NCBI GenBank assembly: GCA_019009955.1
Contig: CM032233.1
Span: forward strand, 96,865,501 to 96,929,500
DNA length: 64,000 nucleotides
Source of the DNA: Riptortus pedestris
Taxonomy: Eukaryota; Arthropoda; Insecta; Hemiptera; Alydidae
Direction: 5' to 3'
The notes beneath the pieces are model-generated. The model was not told the DNA's origin, did not search any database, and saw only the letters and a program-made list of their open reading frames with translations. The number at the start of each line of letters is the position of its first letter. Position 1 is the stretch's first letter. Below, piece by piece: positions 1 to 11,467 of this stretch. The position numbers were made by a program, and so were the translations under genes.

Positions 1-855
1 TTGGCGCCCCTAAAGGGTGGCGCCCGTGTGCATCGCACACTTTGCACATATGGTAGCGGGGGCCCTGGTTATGGCCTGTACTTCTTATTCATACTTAACA
101 GTTTTATGATGTTCTATGCAGCCAGCAATGAACTATTTTCAACAGAGCTAACAATGGCTTGGAGTATTACTAATTCGACCTTCAGTCGTCGTTTGATTGC
201 AGTTTTTCTGCACAAATAAGTCTCTCTGCTAATTACCTCAGCCGCAAAATAATACATTCATATTCAACTCATTGGAGGATTACGTAACAGCGCTTCTTTT
301 AAGTTTTAAACCGTAGTTGTGGGCCGTATAATTTTGGCCATTAAACGAAAGCTCTATAATTAAAGGACGCTTTTCCTTCCCCTCCCACTAGCCCAGTAAT
401 AAAGGTAAACTATATTCATGTTTACATAGAACCACTCCCGGGCTCCTGAGTCACTGCAATTGTGCCATTGTACGCCCCTAAGCATACAGGGTAATATCCG
501 ACATAATTTTTTTTTATTTCGAATATTGAAGAAAGCTTTCTTTCTGTTCTTCTATGAGTTTTCTCCCTTTTCTTGCAAATTTTCTAGGACTCACCGGCCA
601 TCATTGTAAGATAAATTAGTCAATTCCATGTGATTTAACGCTGTTGGACAGGGGTACTGAGATACCCATGAATACTTCGGTTACCGACTTACACCTTTTG
701 AATTTATAAAATTTAACTGAGATAGGCGGAGAACCACCGAAAATTTCAAGACAATCTTCTCTCGACCTCCAAACATCTTTACTAACTTTCCTCCTACAGG
801 TTTTGTAGCCCAAATGCGATCTCTTCTGGGGCTTATATCTTCACACTAGAAAAGT
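1..855. other. no gene seen; GC-rich inverted motifs at the edge
   Basis: No coding region recognised. Bases 1-75 are GC-richer than the rest and hold short inverted motifs (GTGTGC-ATC-GCACAC near 26-40, repeated GGCGCCC). They may be the end of a mobile element cut by the window edge, but I cannot name it. The first 219 bases read as an open frame of 72 codons with no recognisable protein motif. Confidence 0.5.
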
Positions 856-990
856 ACTCGTCAGTCATGAGCTATTGAAGAGATTCTGTTGCTTTTGGCC
901 GGCCTCAAAATAAAATGGCGGGAGGGTTTCTACATTGATTTTAATTAAGGTCGATGTACACTAGCGTGAATATTTAGTCCCTTGAAGATG
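856..990 (+). repeat. 135-bp duplicated segment, copy 1
   Basis: This segment matches 1235-1369 base for base without indels, with six substitutions that I can count (about 96% identity). It includes the segment with GGCCGGCCTC. Only 244 bases separate the copies, in direct orientation. No short duplicated flank or terminal inverted repeat is visible, so this looks like a local segmental duplication rather than a transposition pair. Confidence 0.9.
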
Positions 991-1234
991 AACGTTTGTC
1001 AACATTACCTCTTAGTAATGAAATTGGAAAGTCAATCTTTATTCGTATATAATTTTTATATGATAATATTTTTTTTAAAAACATGGAAGTTTCATGAAAT
1101 TTGAATAGTTTAAATGATAAATTTCTTATGAAAAATCTCAAAACCAAAATAATAATTCCTAGTAGTCCTGTCTTTGTGGATAACCAGGCTTGTTTATCTG
1201 GGCAACATAAAATAAACAGCATTGATAAGAATAG
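991..1234. other. spacer between the duplicated segments
   Basis: AT-rich sequence with no recognisable coding content. It is not itself repeated beside the flanking copies, so the duplication is not a simple tandem one. Confidence 0.6.
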
Positions 1235-1369
1235 ACTCGTCAGTCATGAGCTATTGAAGAGATTCAGTTGCTTTTGGCCGGCCTCGAAATAAAATGGCTG
1301 GAGGGTTTCTACAGTGATTTTAATTAAGGTCGACGTACACTACCGTGAATATTTAGTCCCTTGAAGATG
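1235..1369 (+). repeat. 135-bp duplicated segment, copy 2
   Basis: Second copy of 856-990, same strand, ending at the same ...CTTGAAGATG. The two copies differ at six positions, so the duplication is fairly recent. Confidence 0.9.
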
Positions 1370-1947
1370 TGACATATTTGCCACGAAACGTTGAGTTAAA
1401 GTTTGTAGAGAAATTTGAAGTGAAATGAAGAGGATTTACTCACCAAACCAACAAATTAATGCAATAAATTTTCATGTGGCAATGGAACATTTACTCAAAT
1501 AATTTCGCATTCTGCCAACAACTTCTAAGCTACAAAATAAGACTGATTTTATGATCAAAATACCACAAAGGGGAATAATTATTAATTGTGAAGGTGGTTG
1601 ATAACAATGTTTTTTTTTTTTTAACTTGTGTAAATAAAATGTCCTATGGATATCATTATTATGTTTTTTTTTAAACTTTAAACATGTCCGGGGAGGGGAC
1701 AGTTGGTGAAATGTAAAAACTTTTTGCAATACTGATAACATCAGTATGGAATAAATCTTCACTAAAAGTTCTTTTAGTACTCTACCTTTCGAAACAATCA
1801 AGTAATTTATATAAAATCGCAAATTTACAATTCTAAGGGCTTCAGAGGAGTACGAAAGTATTAAAGAATGGCGTATTCCTAACGCTTTTTGATTGTCTGT
1901 CGTTTGACCTATCATTGATCGATTATGGATGTTGTTTTTATAAACAA
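1370..1947. other. no gene seen
   Basis: AT-rich DNA with short poly-T runs. A 147-codon minus-strand frame (1472-1915) is open but has low-complexity, lysine- and leucine-rich content and no domain I recognise. I treat it as chance. Confidence 0.5.
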
Positions 1948-2480
1948 GTACAGCGGGTGCAAGAGGAAGAATACAAGAGGCATAAGGTAGAGAGAGAGAT
2001 GTTGGGGTTGCCTCGGGCGTGGGTGGGTTTGATTATCAATTTGAAGTATTTTTGGTGTGGGGTTGTTCACAGGTACAGCGGGTGCAAGAAGAGAAAGTCA
2101 GGAAGACCTGAGACTGAGAGTGACAGAGAGAGAACAAGAGAAAAGTGCTTACCAAGGGCGAGTTGGATTACAAGAACCTGTGGTGTGGGGTTCTTCTAAT
2201 GTACAGGGGGTAGGAGGGAGAGAATAATTAAACAGAAAAGTGCAAGAGAGAGCGATATTTAAGGGATATTTAGAAAGATGATAGATAGACAGAGAAGGAG
2301 AGGGAAAGGGAGAACAAGAGAAAAGTGCTTACCGCTGGTGCGTTCTATTATAAATTGGAAGTACCTCTGGTCTGGGGGGTTGTCCTAAGGTACAGCGGGT
2401 GGAAGATGAAGATAATAAAAGAGAAAAATAGAAAAGGGAGAGAGAGAGGGTGTAAAAGCGTGGGGGTGGGTTGAATATTT
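1948..2480 (+). repeat. degenerate purine-rich minisatellite, four units
   Basis: The motif GTACAGCGGGTGCAAGA recurs in diverged form at 1948, 2073, 2201 and 2390 (spacings about 125, 128 and 189). Each unit also holds AACAAGAGAAAAGTGCTTACC-like and GTGTGGGGTTGTTC-like blocks and GAGAGA runs. The units are well diverged, so the array is old. The strand is purine-biased throughout. Confidence 0.75.
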
Positions 2481-4454
2481 AGGGTGTAGCGTAGCCTCCC
2501 CTATAGAGAAGGGAGGAGGGGAAGGAAAATGGCGCCTTGCTGAGGTGGCCACCACTGGAGAGAGGGGTGGGCTGGATTACTACCCCTCCATTCGCACCCC
2601 AACAGCCCAAAGGCACACCTGGGTCCTCCCTCTCTCTCATACACTTTTACGAAACAATCATTCCAAATTCCAATACTCTTATCGAGGCCTAACAGTGCTA
2701 TCAAATTTACACAACGTTTTGTAAAGTAGTTGTTTTTTTTCAGGCTCACATTATTTGTGAGAATTCAGAAAGATATTCCAGCCCAAGCAAAACATATGAT
2801 ACTCAATTCACGGCAGGAATCTCTGTTTGCCATAACTGACAACAAACGTCCAGGACTGAAACATATACTTTCCTGAATGGCCTTCCTCAAAAAGGCTATT
2901 TAGAAGAGAAGAAATAGTTTTAACGAGGTTAAGAATTGGCCATTCACGACTGACTCCCTGGAGAAGACGAACCCTACTGCCAACACTGTAACTGTAGACT
3001 TACTATAAAACATATACTAACTGACTGTTACCTAAGGACTCACAGAGACCTACCATAAACTTTGACTGAATAACTACATGGCTGCAGCCAGTACATAGAC
3101 AGCGTATTAAACTGCTTGAAACATAACAACATTTTCAAAAAATTATAATGTAGTACAATACTGAAAATATTTGCAGAAATGAGCATACTTGCGGAAATAT
3201 GATAAACTGATGATAAAAATTGAACTGATACGTCCCTCATTCGTCCCAGCCACGAAATGCGATTACTGTAAGAATAAATAAATAAATAAAAAAGTATTTG
3301 TGAGTTACATAGGTTAAACTTGGAGAAAATAAACGTAATGATGTAAACGATCATCAATATAGTTGGATTTAAATACTCTTTTAAAAGTATCACAGGCGTC
3401 CAGTATGTTAGGTGAAGAAGACCGTTCCGGTTGAATGCTCATTTATAGTAATCGTTTTAGTCAACATCGTTTTTTTTCAAACATTTTTAAATTTCCCGAA
3501 AAATTTTCAATTTTATATGAACGTAACTGTTTAGCCCAAAATGCCTTTTCAATCCCATAATAAACATCTTACAAAGTTTGAACAAGATCCGCCCACTAAA
3601 AGTATTTTTTGTACCACGATGGGGAAATCGGGACCACAGTGCGGCGCTTAAAAAGAAAGATATTTTCCATTTTTCCCGTAACTTAAAGCCTCCGGAACAA
3701 TTTCCATCACTAACCAACTTGAGCGTTAGTTCCCAGTGGCAATCAAATGCCAATTTTAATTCTCTTTTTGTTAGAAAACTTGTATATAAGCGTTCCAGAA
3801 TTGAAATTTCTTCGAAAAAATAAAAACCTCAAATATTGAAAGAATATTTAATAAAGACCAAAGATGTTAATAAATCCGTATTCATTATGGTGCCAGATAA
3901 TCTGTGTTGTTCTCTTAGAATGAATTGAAAGACAAACATGAATTTTGAATTAATGAAATAATTAAAATAGACCTAGGGTGCCTATTGTTCTTACAAGCGC
4001 AAGATCTTATCCTGAAATATAACAGAGAATACCCACGGTTGCTACTTTCCTTATTGACAAGTACAATCTTGTATATTTATCCATTAAGAGCAATTACCTT
4101 AGTTAATAACAAGATGTTTTAATTAGATAAATTACTAAAAATTGAAGCTTGTCATCAGCCAATTTCATCATCTTCATGAGAAATTGCTTGTGAACCACTA
4201 ATGGAATGAGTAAAAATTGTTTAGGCTTATTAACTATGATATATAGAGCTAATTATTAAACTGTGCTAATTATAAACCTTAATAGTCTCCACTTTTGAGC
4301 ATTATGCTACATGATATATTAATCATATTAGGGTCCTTTATTTTTAGCCAATATGCGTTCGTTTAAATACAAGTTATACTGTATACATTCTTTGTTTTTC
4401 TTCAATATTATTGGCGTTTAATGGATTTAGGAATAAGCAATTGAGGTTGCACTG
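2481..4454. other. no gene seen
   Basis: A G/C-rich pocket at about 2495-2640 is followed by ordinary AT-rich sequence. Frames at 3040-3393 (minus), 3487-3753 (minus) and 3578-3823 (plus) are open but carry no recognisable motif. No copy of the main repeat families is evident. Confidence 0.5.
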
Positions 4455-4521
4455 ATTTCAAATAATTTCATTTAATATCCACCGATCCTACTTAGGATAT
4501 GGCTAAAATGAGGTCTGTTCT

Positions 4522-4560
<39 letters not shown>

Positions 4561-4815
4561 TTGTCTGTTATCCGTCGGCTTTAGTGGTCTTAATTTTTGT
4601 TTTATCGTACCCAAAATCGATATTTAAATGCTGTATGTAAAACTAAAGCTCAAGTTCGTTAACAGCTGAACTCAGACCACTGGGCCCTTTCCCAGAAAGT
4701 TTGAAAAATCCCCGTTATTATGAGTCGGTTCTATAAAAACTTGTATAGAACCAATCTTAAATTAAATGTAACGTCCTATGAATATCGTTATTTACACTTT
4801 TTCCTCCATCTCGAA
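4455..4815 (+). mobile_element. family H partial copy (5' half), inverted partner follows
   Basis: It enters at the ATCCACCGATCCTAC block, lacking the 5' tip. It then has GAGGTCTGTTC, a (TA)n tract at about 4526-4559, the TTGTCTGTTA block, GTTCGTTAACAGCTGAA and the 'cgttattatgagtcgg' core. It stops before the 3' half. A minus-strand copy of the same module starts just downstream, so the two form a foldback. Confidence 0.8.
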
Positions 4816-4839
4816 AATTAACAAAAATAAAATAAAAAT

Positions 4840-5040
4840 TATAAAGTATATCAAATATTCGAAATTCTCCCTCCCTCTCTAAACCCCGACACTCCCACAT
4901 GTCCAATTTAAGCTATTGATGAACTGAATCATTAGTATTACATAAAATGTTTAAATACCGAGTTTGGTAACGATCAAGCAAAAATTGTGACCGCTAGAGC
5001 GTTAACAGACCAATATATATATATATTAATTGTTACGGAT
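4840..5040 (-). mobile_element. family H partial copy, minus strand
   Basis: Read on the minus strand it runs from GACCGCTAGAGCG-like sequence (complement at about 4990-5008) and a short (TA)n at about 5016-5027 into the G-tract and 'gaatattcg' core. With 4455-4815 it makes an inverted pair whose 5' modules face outward. Confidence 0.75.
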
Positions 5041-5994
5041 GACTCTCTTCTTAAATAATTAACAAAATTTTTTTTCTTCATTCCGTTCATTTTATTTATT
5101 TTCATCTCCATCGCCTTTCGAGCTGTTTAACTTCTTTTGAGGGGGTTCTTTTTTCTTCTAATCTATTTAGAATTCTGCTTAATTAGCTTTGGCACATTTG
5201 TTTTTCCCCCCTAAAACGTATTAATATATAGTTCATTTATTCACTGATTAACGAATATGTTAACATTCATTTTTAGAAACAATTTTCACTGTGATATTAT
5301 AGTAAACATTTTTTATATTACCGATATGAATGGAACTCGTTTTCGTTATATCCAGGATTTGATCGATGGATGTCTGAAGAAATGTTACGAAAATCGCGTC
5401 ATGAGTACAAGCTGAATAGCTCAAGGGACATTTTTCTAAATTGTTTGAGGGTAAGCTCAAAGGAGGATTCATTATTATACGAAAACCTGGAGGCATACTA
5501 ACATATGCTTCAGCCACCTCTATCCACCATATAAAATGCACACACACACACTAAGGTAGGCTAGCCTTCTGTCAGGTTTCTATATTTGTCGGCTGGGAAG
5601 GAGCCTAGGGCAAAGGGCGGTGGAGTTGGCATGCTACCTGACACCGAGTTGAGGAGGGTCTGCCTACAAACCAATCTACAACTCCTCCACCAACCAACCC
5701 CCTCATACATAAACATGCCTTCTATTAAATATTAATAGCAGGCCATCCCTTATATTTTTCCCCCCGTTCGGGAGATTGGTCAATTTGCACCTATCATTAT
5801 GAGCCAGCCCTCATCCGGCTATTTGGTCAATAGAATGGTACTTAATTTATTCATAACTTTTAAAAAAAAAGAAATTAACAGTTTATTACAGAAACTCTGA
5901 TTTACTGTAACAACAAATAAATTGATGATTATTATTTGTAAAAAAGGAATGCCCCCTGAAGAGATGGTTTACTGGCCACGAAACTTGTACGACA
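5041..5994. other. no gene seen
   Basis: AT-rich sequence with a short CA run near 5540 and a locally GC-richer patch at about 5575-5700 containing TTCTGTCAGGTTTC. A minus-strand 95-codon frame at 5260-5547 has no recognisable motif. Confidence 0.5.
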
Positions 5995-6133
5995 TAGGAG
6001 AAAAGATATTTTATATTGTGTTGAGTTTAGAACTTGAATCAAAACCCCCGAAGAACATAACACGATTTAAATCTGTAATATAAACTATAAAAAGTCAGGT
6101 TTCCAATTAAATATTTTGAGAAATGTTTCCGAA
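5995..6133 (+). repeat. dispersed repeat F, copy 1 (left flank of the satellite)
   Basis: This stretch matches 11468-11620. Shared blocks include CCGAAGAACATAA, GTAATATAAA and AAGTCAGGTTTC, in the same order. It runs straight into the first unit of the 137-bp array, which shows that the array grew from inside a copy of this dispersed repeat. Confidence 0.8.
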
Positions 6134-7228
6134 ATCATTCAAAGCAGAAATTTTATTCAATTGAGTTATTAGTATGATATGGATAAACAGTGAAAATCAT
6201 TACGTTACGGTCAGTATTTTAAACGTACCTCAAGAGATATGTCGAATTGAATAATTAAAATTATTTCAGAATCATTCAAAGCAGAAATTTTATTCAATTG
6301 AGTTATTAATATAATATGGATTAACAAGGAAAATCATTACGTTACGATCAGTATTACAAACGTACCTCAAGAGATATGTCGAATTGAATAATTAAAATTA
6401 TTTCAGAATCATTCAAAGCAGAAATTTTATTCAATTGAGTCATTAATATAATAAGGATAAACAATGAAAACCATTACGTTACGGCCAGTATTTTAAACGT
6501 ACCTCAAGAGATATGTCGAATTGAATAATTAAAATTATTTCAGAATCATTCAAAGTAGAAATTTTATTCAATTGAGTTATTAATATAATATGGATAAACA
6601 AGGAAAATCATTACGTTACGGTCAGTATTTTAAACGTACCTCAAGAGATATGTCGAATTGAATAATTAAAATTATTTCAGAATCATTCAAAGCAGAAATT
6701 TTATTCAATTGAGTCATTAATATAATAAGGATAAACAATGAAACCATTACGTTACGGCCAGTATTTTAAACGTACCTCAAGAGATATGTCGAATTGAATA
6801 ATTAAAATTATTTCAGAATCATTCAAAGCAGAAATTTTATTCAATTGACTTATTAATATAATATGGATTAACAAGGAAAATCATTACGTTACGATCAGTA
6901 TTACAAACGTACCTCAAGAGATATGTCGAATTGAATAATTAAAATTATTTCAGAATCATTCAAAGCAGATATTTTATTCAATTGAGTTATTAGTATGATA
7001 TGGATAAACAGTGAAAATCATTACGTTACGGTCAGTATTTTAAACGTACCTCAAGAGATATGTCGAATTGAATAATTAAAATTATTTCAGAATCATTCAA
7101 AGCAGAAATTTTATTCAATTGAGTCATTAATATAATAAGGATAAACAATGAAAACCATTACGTTACGGCCAGTATTTTAAACGTACCTCAAGAGATATGT
7201 CGAATTGAATAATTAAAATTATTTCAGA
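6134..7228 (+). repeat. 137-bp tandem array, eight units
   Basis: Units begin at the ATCATTCAAAG block at 6134, 6271, 6408, 6545, 6682, 6818, 6955 and 7092. The period is 137 bases, apart from one 136-base unit. Variant types recur non-randomly. Units 1 and 7 share TTATTAGTATGATATGG, units 2 and 6 share GATCAGTATTACAAACG, and units 3, 5 and 8 share TCATTAATATAATAAGG with GGCCAGT. Unit 4 is intermediate. No variable spacers occur, so it is not a CRISPR array. It ends abruptly in ATTTCAGAAT before unrelated sequence. Confidence 0.95.
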
Positions 7229-7384
7229 ATACATTACGCTTGGTTCACAGAAAGTAAAAACGAATAAATCTGTTGAAATTATGTAGCATAAAATGTTTGC
7301 CATTACAATACTCCCTTTTCTTCGCAGCAAGAAGGAATAACAGTTTTAGCACTTCAAGTAAAATATATAAATCTCTATAATTTA
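7229..7384. other. right flank of the tandem array
   Basis: AT-rich sequence with no gene. The first bases (GGTTCACAG at about 7242) may correspond to GTGTTCACAG near 11775 in the other F copy, which would make it the right flank of repeat F. That match is short. Confidence 0.35.
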
Positions 7385-7530
7385 ATTCTTCAGAACCGTT
7401 TGTTTACAATAGGTCTATAGTAAGGCAGAAGTGGGGTAATGGGAGTGAGGAGGAATCGTATTTATGTCGACCCAGTAGCATGCTTGGCTTAGAGACAGAG
7501 GCCCTGCGTGACAGACGCTTCTTCAATATT
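7385..7530 (+). repeat. old family H 3' end
   Basis: It carries a degenerate H 3' terminus: GTTTGTTTACAATAGG, then GGCTTAGAGACAGAGGCCCTGCGTGACAGACG, which keeps the CCCTGCGTGAC part of the terminal hairpin. The left arm of the hairpin has decayed. Confidence 0.65.
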
Positions 7531-7544
7531 GACAAAACTTCGGG

Positions 7545-7700
7545 CTATTACATCACTAAAAATATTATGTCCAGCATAAATTACATGCCTTGTACGTAGG
7601 GGGTACTTACTAAGAGAGAAACGGATGTAAATGTTAGAAGAAGTTCCAGCGGGTTGGAAATCCTAGTACTTAACGTAGCCCGTGGGTGACACCCTTTTTA
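7545..7700 (+). repeat. second old family H 3' end
   Basis: A second decayed H terminus lies in direct repeat with 7385-7530. Matching blocks are ATGTCCAGCATAAATTACATG, GTACTTACTAAGAGAGAA and TTGGAAATCCTAGTACTTAACGTAGCCCGTGGGTGAC. It corresponds to the older H subtype also seen at 13835 and 42587. Confidence 0.6.
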
Positions 7701-7744
7701 TTATTACTTACTTTACTGAGTAAAGGAATTATTGTAAACCCGTT

Positions 7745-8190
7745 AATTTTAGATTTTCAGATTTCAGAGGAATTATCTGTTTTGATCTTCCCTCCACCCA
7801 TCTTGACTATTTTCGGCATGACTTTTGTCCGTATGCATCTCGAATCTTTAAAACGACTTGCCTTTGAAATTTTATATTTAAAATTGTCGTACAGTCTAGT
7901 TATGCTCCTTCAATTGATTGTAATCGACTGGGGAGGGATAGAAAAGTCCATAACAAAAAGTGGCCGTACGTATTAGAAATACTACTCAAATGAACAAGGC
8001 CTTTATTATTGATATCAAAAAGATCAATTAATATCGTGGAATGATATTTTTCCCTCCGATGCATTGGAGTGGAGATTGATAGCATATCAATTTCATATGG
8101 AATAATTTTAAATGAAGGGAAACCGAACATTTGGTTTAATTCATTTAAATGGAGTACAAGGAAGTCATGTTATGACCAAATCAGATTTTT
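7745..8190 (-). mobile_element. family B copy, nearly complete
   Basis: The minus strand reads in B order from the 5' end at 8190: AAAAATCTGAT, then CATGACTTCCTTGTACTCC, then ATGCATCGGAGG, then a C-tract and CGAGATGCATACG, then TCAAAATAGTC, with GATCAAAACAGATAATTCC near 7780. The 3' hairpin is missing at the left edge. The 96-codon plus-strand frame at 7686-7976 is a reading through this element in the wrong strand and is not a gene. Confidence 0.8.
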
Positions 8191-9788
8191 AGCAACAAAT
8201 TTGGAAGTTAATTAAACCTGTTATTTTGAATTAAATCTGGTTTCCAAGGATTTATTACTAAGGGAGAAATGTAAATTACAATGGTCATATGCCTGCGCTA
8301 GAGAAATATGCATATGCTATGCAAGACATTTTACTGGCACTGCCAACACTTTTAGAATACAGCAACTAAAGAAGCTTGGCAAGTATAAAAATAAAAAAAA
8401 AAATGGGCAAATAAGGTAATGGCAAAGGTGCAGGTCATTCAAGCATTTTAGTATCTATTAATGTTATGCGAAACATTGAGGTACGCTTTCAAGTTCCGAT
8501 CCAAAAAGAGTGTCACGTTATGAGCTGCCATAGCAGAGTATTTGCATTCATTATAGAAGTATTATGAAGAAATAGCGGCTTGTGGGGTAGGCGAAAGGAA
8601 GCAGAAAGGCGGGGGGATCGGTTGGCGATAATAAAAAAAAGCATCAGCCGATAAAGGGAAGTGATGAGTCCGGTTAGACTCCCCCTTCCAAACCATATAG
8701 ACTAACATTTATAGCAAACTATAAAATCTTTTACAGGCTATTAAACCAGTTAATTTTTATTGCTACCTTAAAGATGTCAATCTTGACCTAACAATCTCTC
8801 TTTAACTACTGGTTTCGATGACAGCTTTTTTTCTTCCAACCCCCAAACTCACTCTAGAGCTATTACAACGATAAAAAAAAACGTAAACGGTCTCGAGTGA
8901 AATAAACATTTCTAAATAGATTGACTGGTTTTAAATGCCACATTGTTGTCTAAATAAATTGTCTTGGCTTCCTTCGATAGACTTATTTAGTCGCGAAAGT
9001 ATGAGTATTCTGGAGTCCAAATGCTATCTTGATCCTTCCCAATTTGCATCCTAGTTCAGTGTATAAACTCGTTATAACTGTAATCACACAGCTTTCGAAA
9101 AGGTTTAATTCGCAATATATACCTTAGTATATTATAATGAAAATTATAGAAAATACCATTAATATAATTATGAATTAATAAAATGTTTCCAGAAATTAGC
9201 CATTTTTACGCAAACAAGAAAATAATAAAAATTCTGACAAGCAGGTGTTGTTCACACTAGCAAGCAGATTTGCCACATGTTAGAGTAGCCCACTGAAGAA
9301 CAAATTCCATTTATTATTTCTACCCTTAATATAAACTCGAAATTATGAGTTTAGTTATATAATAGGTTTTTGTTATAATCGCTAAGGCTAATAAAACAAA
9401 GAGCTTTACAAAAGGCTGGAAAAAGAAATAAATCCGTTGATATTTGAGTTACTGCAATCTGTGCGTCTGGGGAAATGCTAAGAGATGTAATAATAAATGT
9501 ACTAAGATGTAAGAGCAATCAAACGAGAAAGGATATTTTATATGCCTCCCCCCTCAACCGCCTCCCAAATACAATATTTCCGTAATGAATAGTATAATAG
9601 ATGGATTTCAAGAGAGCATTGGTAACTTCAGACATTGGGTTTTCTCGAAAGCTGCTCATTTCATATCATTATACCCACCGAAACCCGTGAGATGTTTGTT
9701 GTCAACAAAAAATGGCTTTCGCTATAATAACCTTATTGTCAGATACATTTGTGATGAAATCGTTGTGCCTAAATTCCACCTGTTACAT

Positions 9789-9789
<1 letters not shown>
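8191..9789. other. no gene seen
   Basis: AT-rich sequence with no repeat family that I could match, apart from a possible scrap near 8228-8280 (TTATTACTAAGGGAGAAATG) resembling the older H subtype. A GC-richer patch lies at 8575-8680. Confidence 0.5.

Positions 9790-9834
<45 letters not shown>
9790..9834. repeat. (TA)n microsatellite, not in an H copy
   Basis: About 45 bases of perfect TA. The flanks (CCACCTGTTACATACAA and GAAAATTATTATTA) do not match H, so this tract appears independent of the family that carries most TA tracts here. Confidence 0.9.
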
Positions 9835-9839
<5 letters not shown>

Positions 9840-9954
9840 ATTATTATTATAATAAATTGGATAATTATCCAACCTGCTTTGTTCGTTCTAAGAAGAAGAG
9901 GTGGAAAATAGAAGAACATTTTAAAAATAGTTAAATGGTTGGGATTGAAAGCGA

Positions 9955-10345
9955 AGACTGACTGCTACTAACTGAATTCATTATCTTGGACTCGTTAGGA
10001 ATAATCAACTATCATATTTATATATCGCTTTAAATTATCATTGATTTTGTACATATATATTTATGTATTTGTAAACTTTGTTTTTTTTTTATTTATCTGT
10101 TTTGTTTTCTTTTTTGTTCATTATATTTTTATTTTATATTCTCATTATATATTTTTTGGCGTAAAATTTGTCGCCAACTTATTACTTTTATTTTAACACA
10201 ACTTTCATTTCATTAACATTTACTTTTATTTTATTTTATTTTTAATCCCATATGATTGATCATTTAGATGTGTAGTCAGCATTTCGTCAACGGTGAGCAG
10301 CCACACTTAATTCTTTAATGAAGGGGTTTTCTTCTTCTTGGTTCC
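9955..10345 (+). repeat. dispersed repeat D, copy 1
   Basis: T-rich sequence with landmarks GTTAGGAATAATCAA, TATATATCGCTTTAAATTATCATTGATTT, GTGTAGTCAGCA and GGTGAGCAGCC. The same landmarks occur in reverse order and complement at 18535-18870. The two copies form an inverted pair 8 kb apart. Function unknown; no ORF. Confidence 0.8.
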
Positions 10346-10699
10346 CCCAATTTACAGCCTAGTTATAACTGTGGTTTCTCTCTTTGATTGGGTAATAAAA
10401 TCTCAATAAAATGTCGTTGCCGTCCACCTGCTGATTGATACAAATGGCAATGAAAATTATCGTATTTAAATTAACCACAGAGTATAAATCCATGCTGTAA
10501 ATGTGCAAGAATTTAAGTCCAAAATGAAATATTTGGACATTCTAATAGTGTTGTTCAAAGAGCAAAAAAAAAATTATACATACCCAAATATTTAAAAGGT
10601 GCCAGATTTACGACAGCCTCGAATTCGAGAGTTCTAATGTGGGTTAGTCTCATTTTAAGTATTCAGGAATATTTTAGACACGGCCCTATAGAGAATATT
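10346..10699. other. no gene seen
   Basis: AT-rich intervening DNA between repeat D and a B copy. Nothing recognisable. Confidence 0.5.
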
Positions 10700-11210
10700 A
10701 TGATGAGGGCAGCACATAACTGCCTTGTACACCAATTAAATTTAATAAACACAATATTTGGCTGCTTTTCATTTAAAATTATCTAATTTTAAAGTGATAT
10801 GCGACATCTCCGTCTCAATACATTGGATCAATAAAAGTCATAGAACGTCCTCGGTGGAGATTTTTATGTTAAGCAAGAAATATCATGTGCAAAAAATCTC
10901 TAATAGGTGAACATTTTTTTCACCCTCCTTTAACCCCCTCCCCTCGTCGATTTTGATCAAAAGGGATGGCCTTTTTGGATCGAAATAGACTTTCTCTGAA
11001 ATCACTTTTATTTGGCGTTAGAACAATCGCAAATATTATACCAAAATTCTTAAGCTAACCGTTTTTTAGTTATACGAGATACGTACATACATACACTGAA
11101 ACTAGTCAAACTGATTTCTGGTAAGGTTAAAACGGATGATTCCGTTTTAATCTGAAAATCAAAATTTTCGCGACTATAATAATTAGTATACTTCGTACGA
11201 GGGAGTACAT
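10700..11210 (+). mobile_element. family B copy, near full length (~510 bp)
   Basis: Best plus-strand B copy, in order: GCAGCACATAACTGCCTTGTACACC (5' end), TTTTCATTTAAAATTATC, GACATCTCCGTCTCAATACATTGGATCAA, ATCTCTAATAGGTGA, C-tracts with TCGATTTTGATCAAAAGGG, GTTATACGAGATACGTACATAC, GATGATTCCGTTTTAATCTGAAAATC, TTTTCGCGACT, and the 3' hairpin remnant TACTTCGTACGAGGGAGTA. The family architecture (inverted 12-mer and 3' hairpin) parallels family H. There is no coding capacity. Confidence 0.8.
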
Positions 11211-11467
11211 TTAAAAGAATTAAAAAACAGAGGACTATGTTTTGGTGTAAGAGCTTTTATTATGTTAACCTGTGGTATTGATTGGCTCCCGTGGGGATCA
11301 ACATCTTGTTTCCTCCACGCGAACTATCACCAACAGGTTCTACCTTATTGTGTAATAGTGTCATACAGGATCGAATAATCCCCTGCCACTAATGCACAAA
11401 CTTCCCCTTACATCATACTCTCGTTCTATTAACTATCGAAAATCACGTTCGTGGTTGGCTTAATAAG
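11211..11467. other. no gene seen
   Basis: Short unassigned interval between B and repeat F, with moderate GC at 11285-11340. Confidence 0.5.

Noticed and set aside
856..1369. LTR pair of a small retrotransposon
   Set aside because: The repeats lack TG...CA ends, the spacer is only 244 bases, and no primer-binding or polypurine sites are visible.
6134..7228. Possible CRISPR-like array
   Set aside because: The repeat unit is 137 bases and contiguous, with no unique spacers, in clearly eukaryotic DNA. It is a tandem satellite.
7686..7976. 96-codon plus-strand frame
   Set aside because: It lies antisense within a family B copy and its neighbourhood; B copies elsewhere do not keep the frame.
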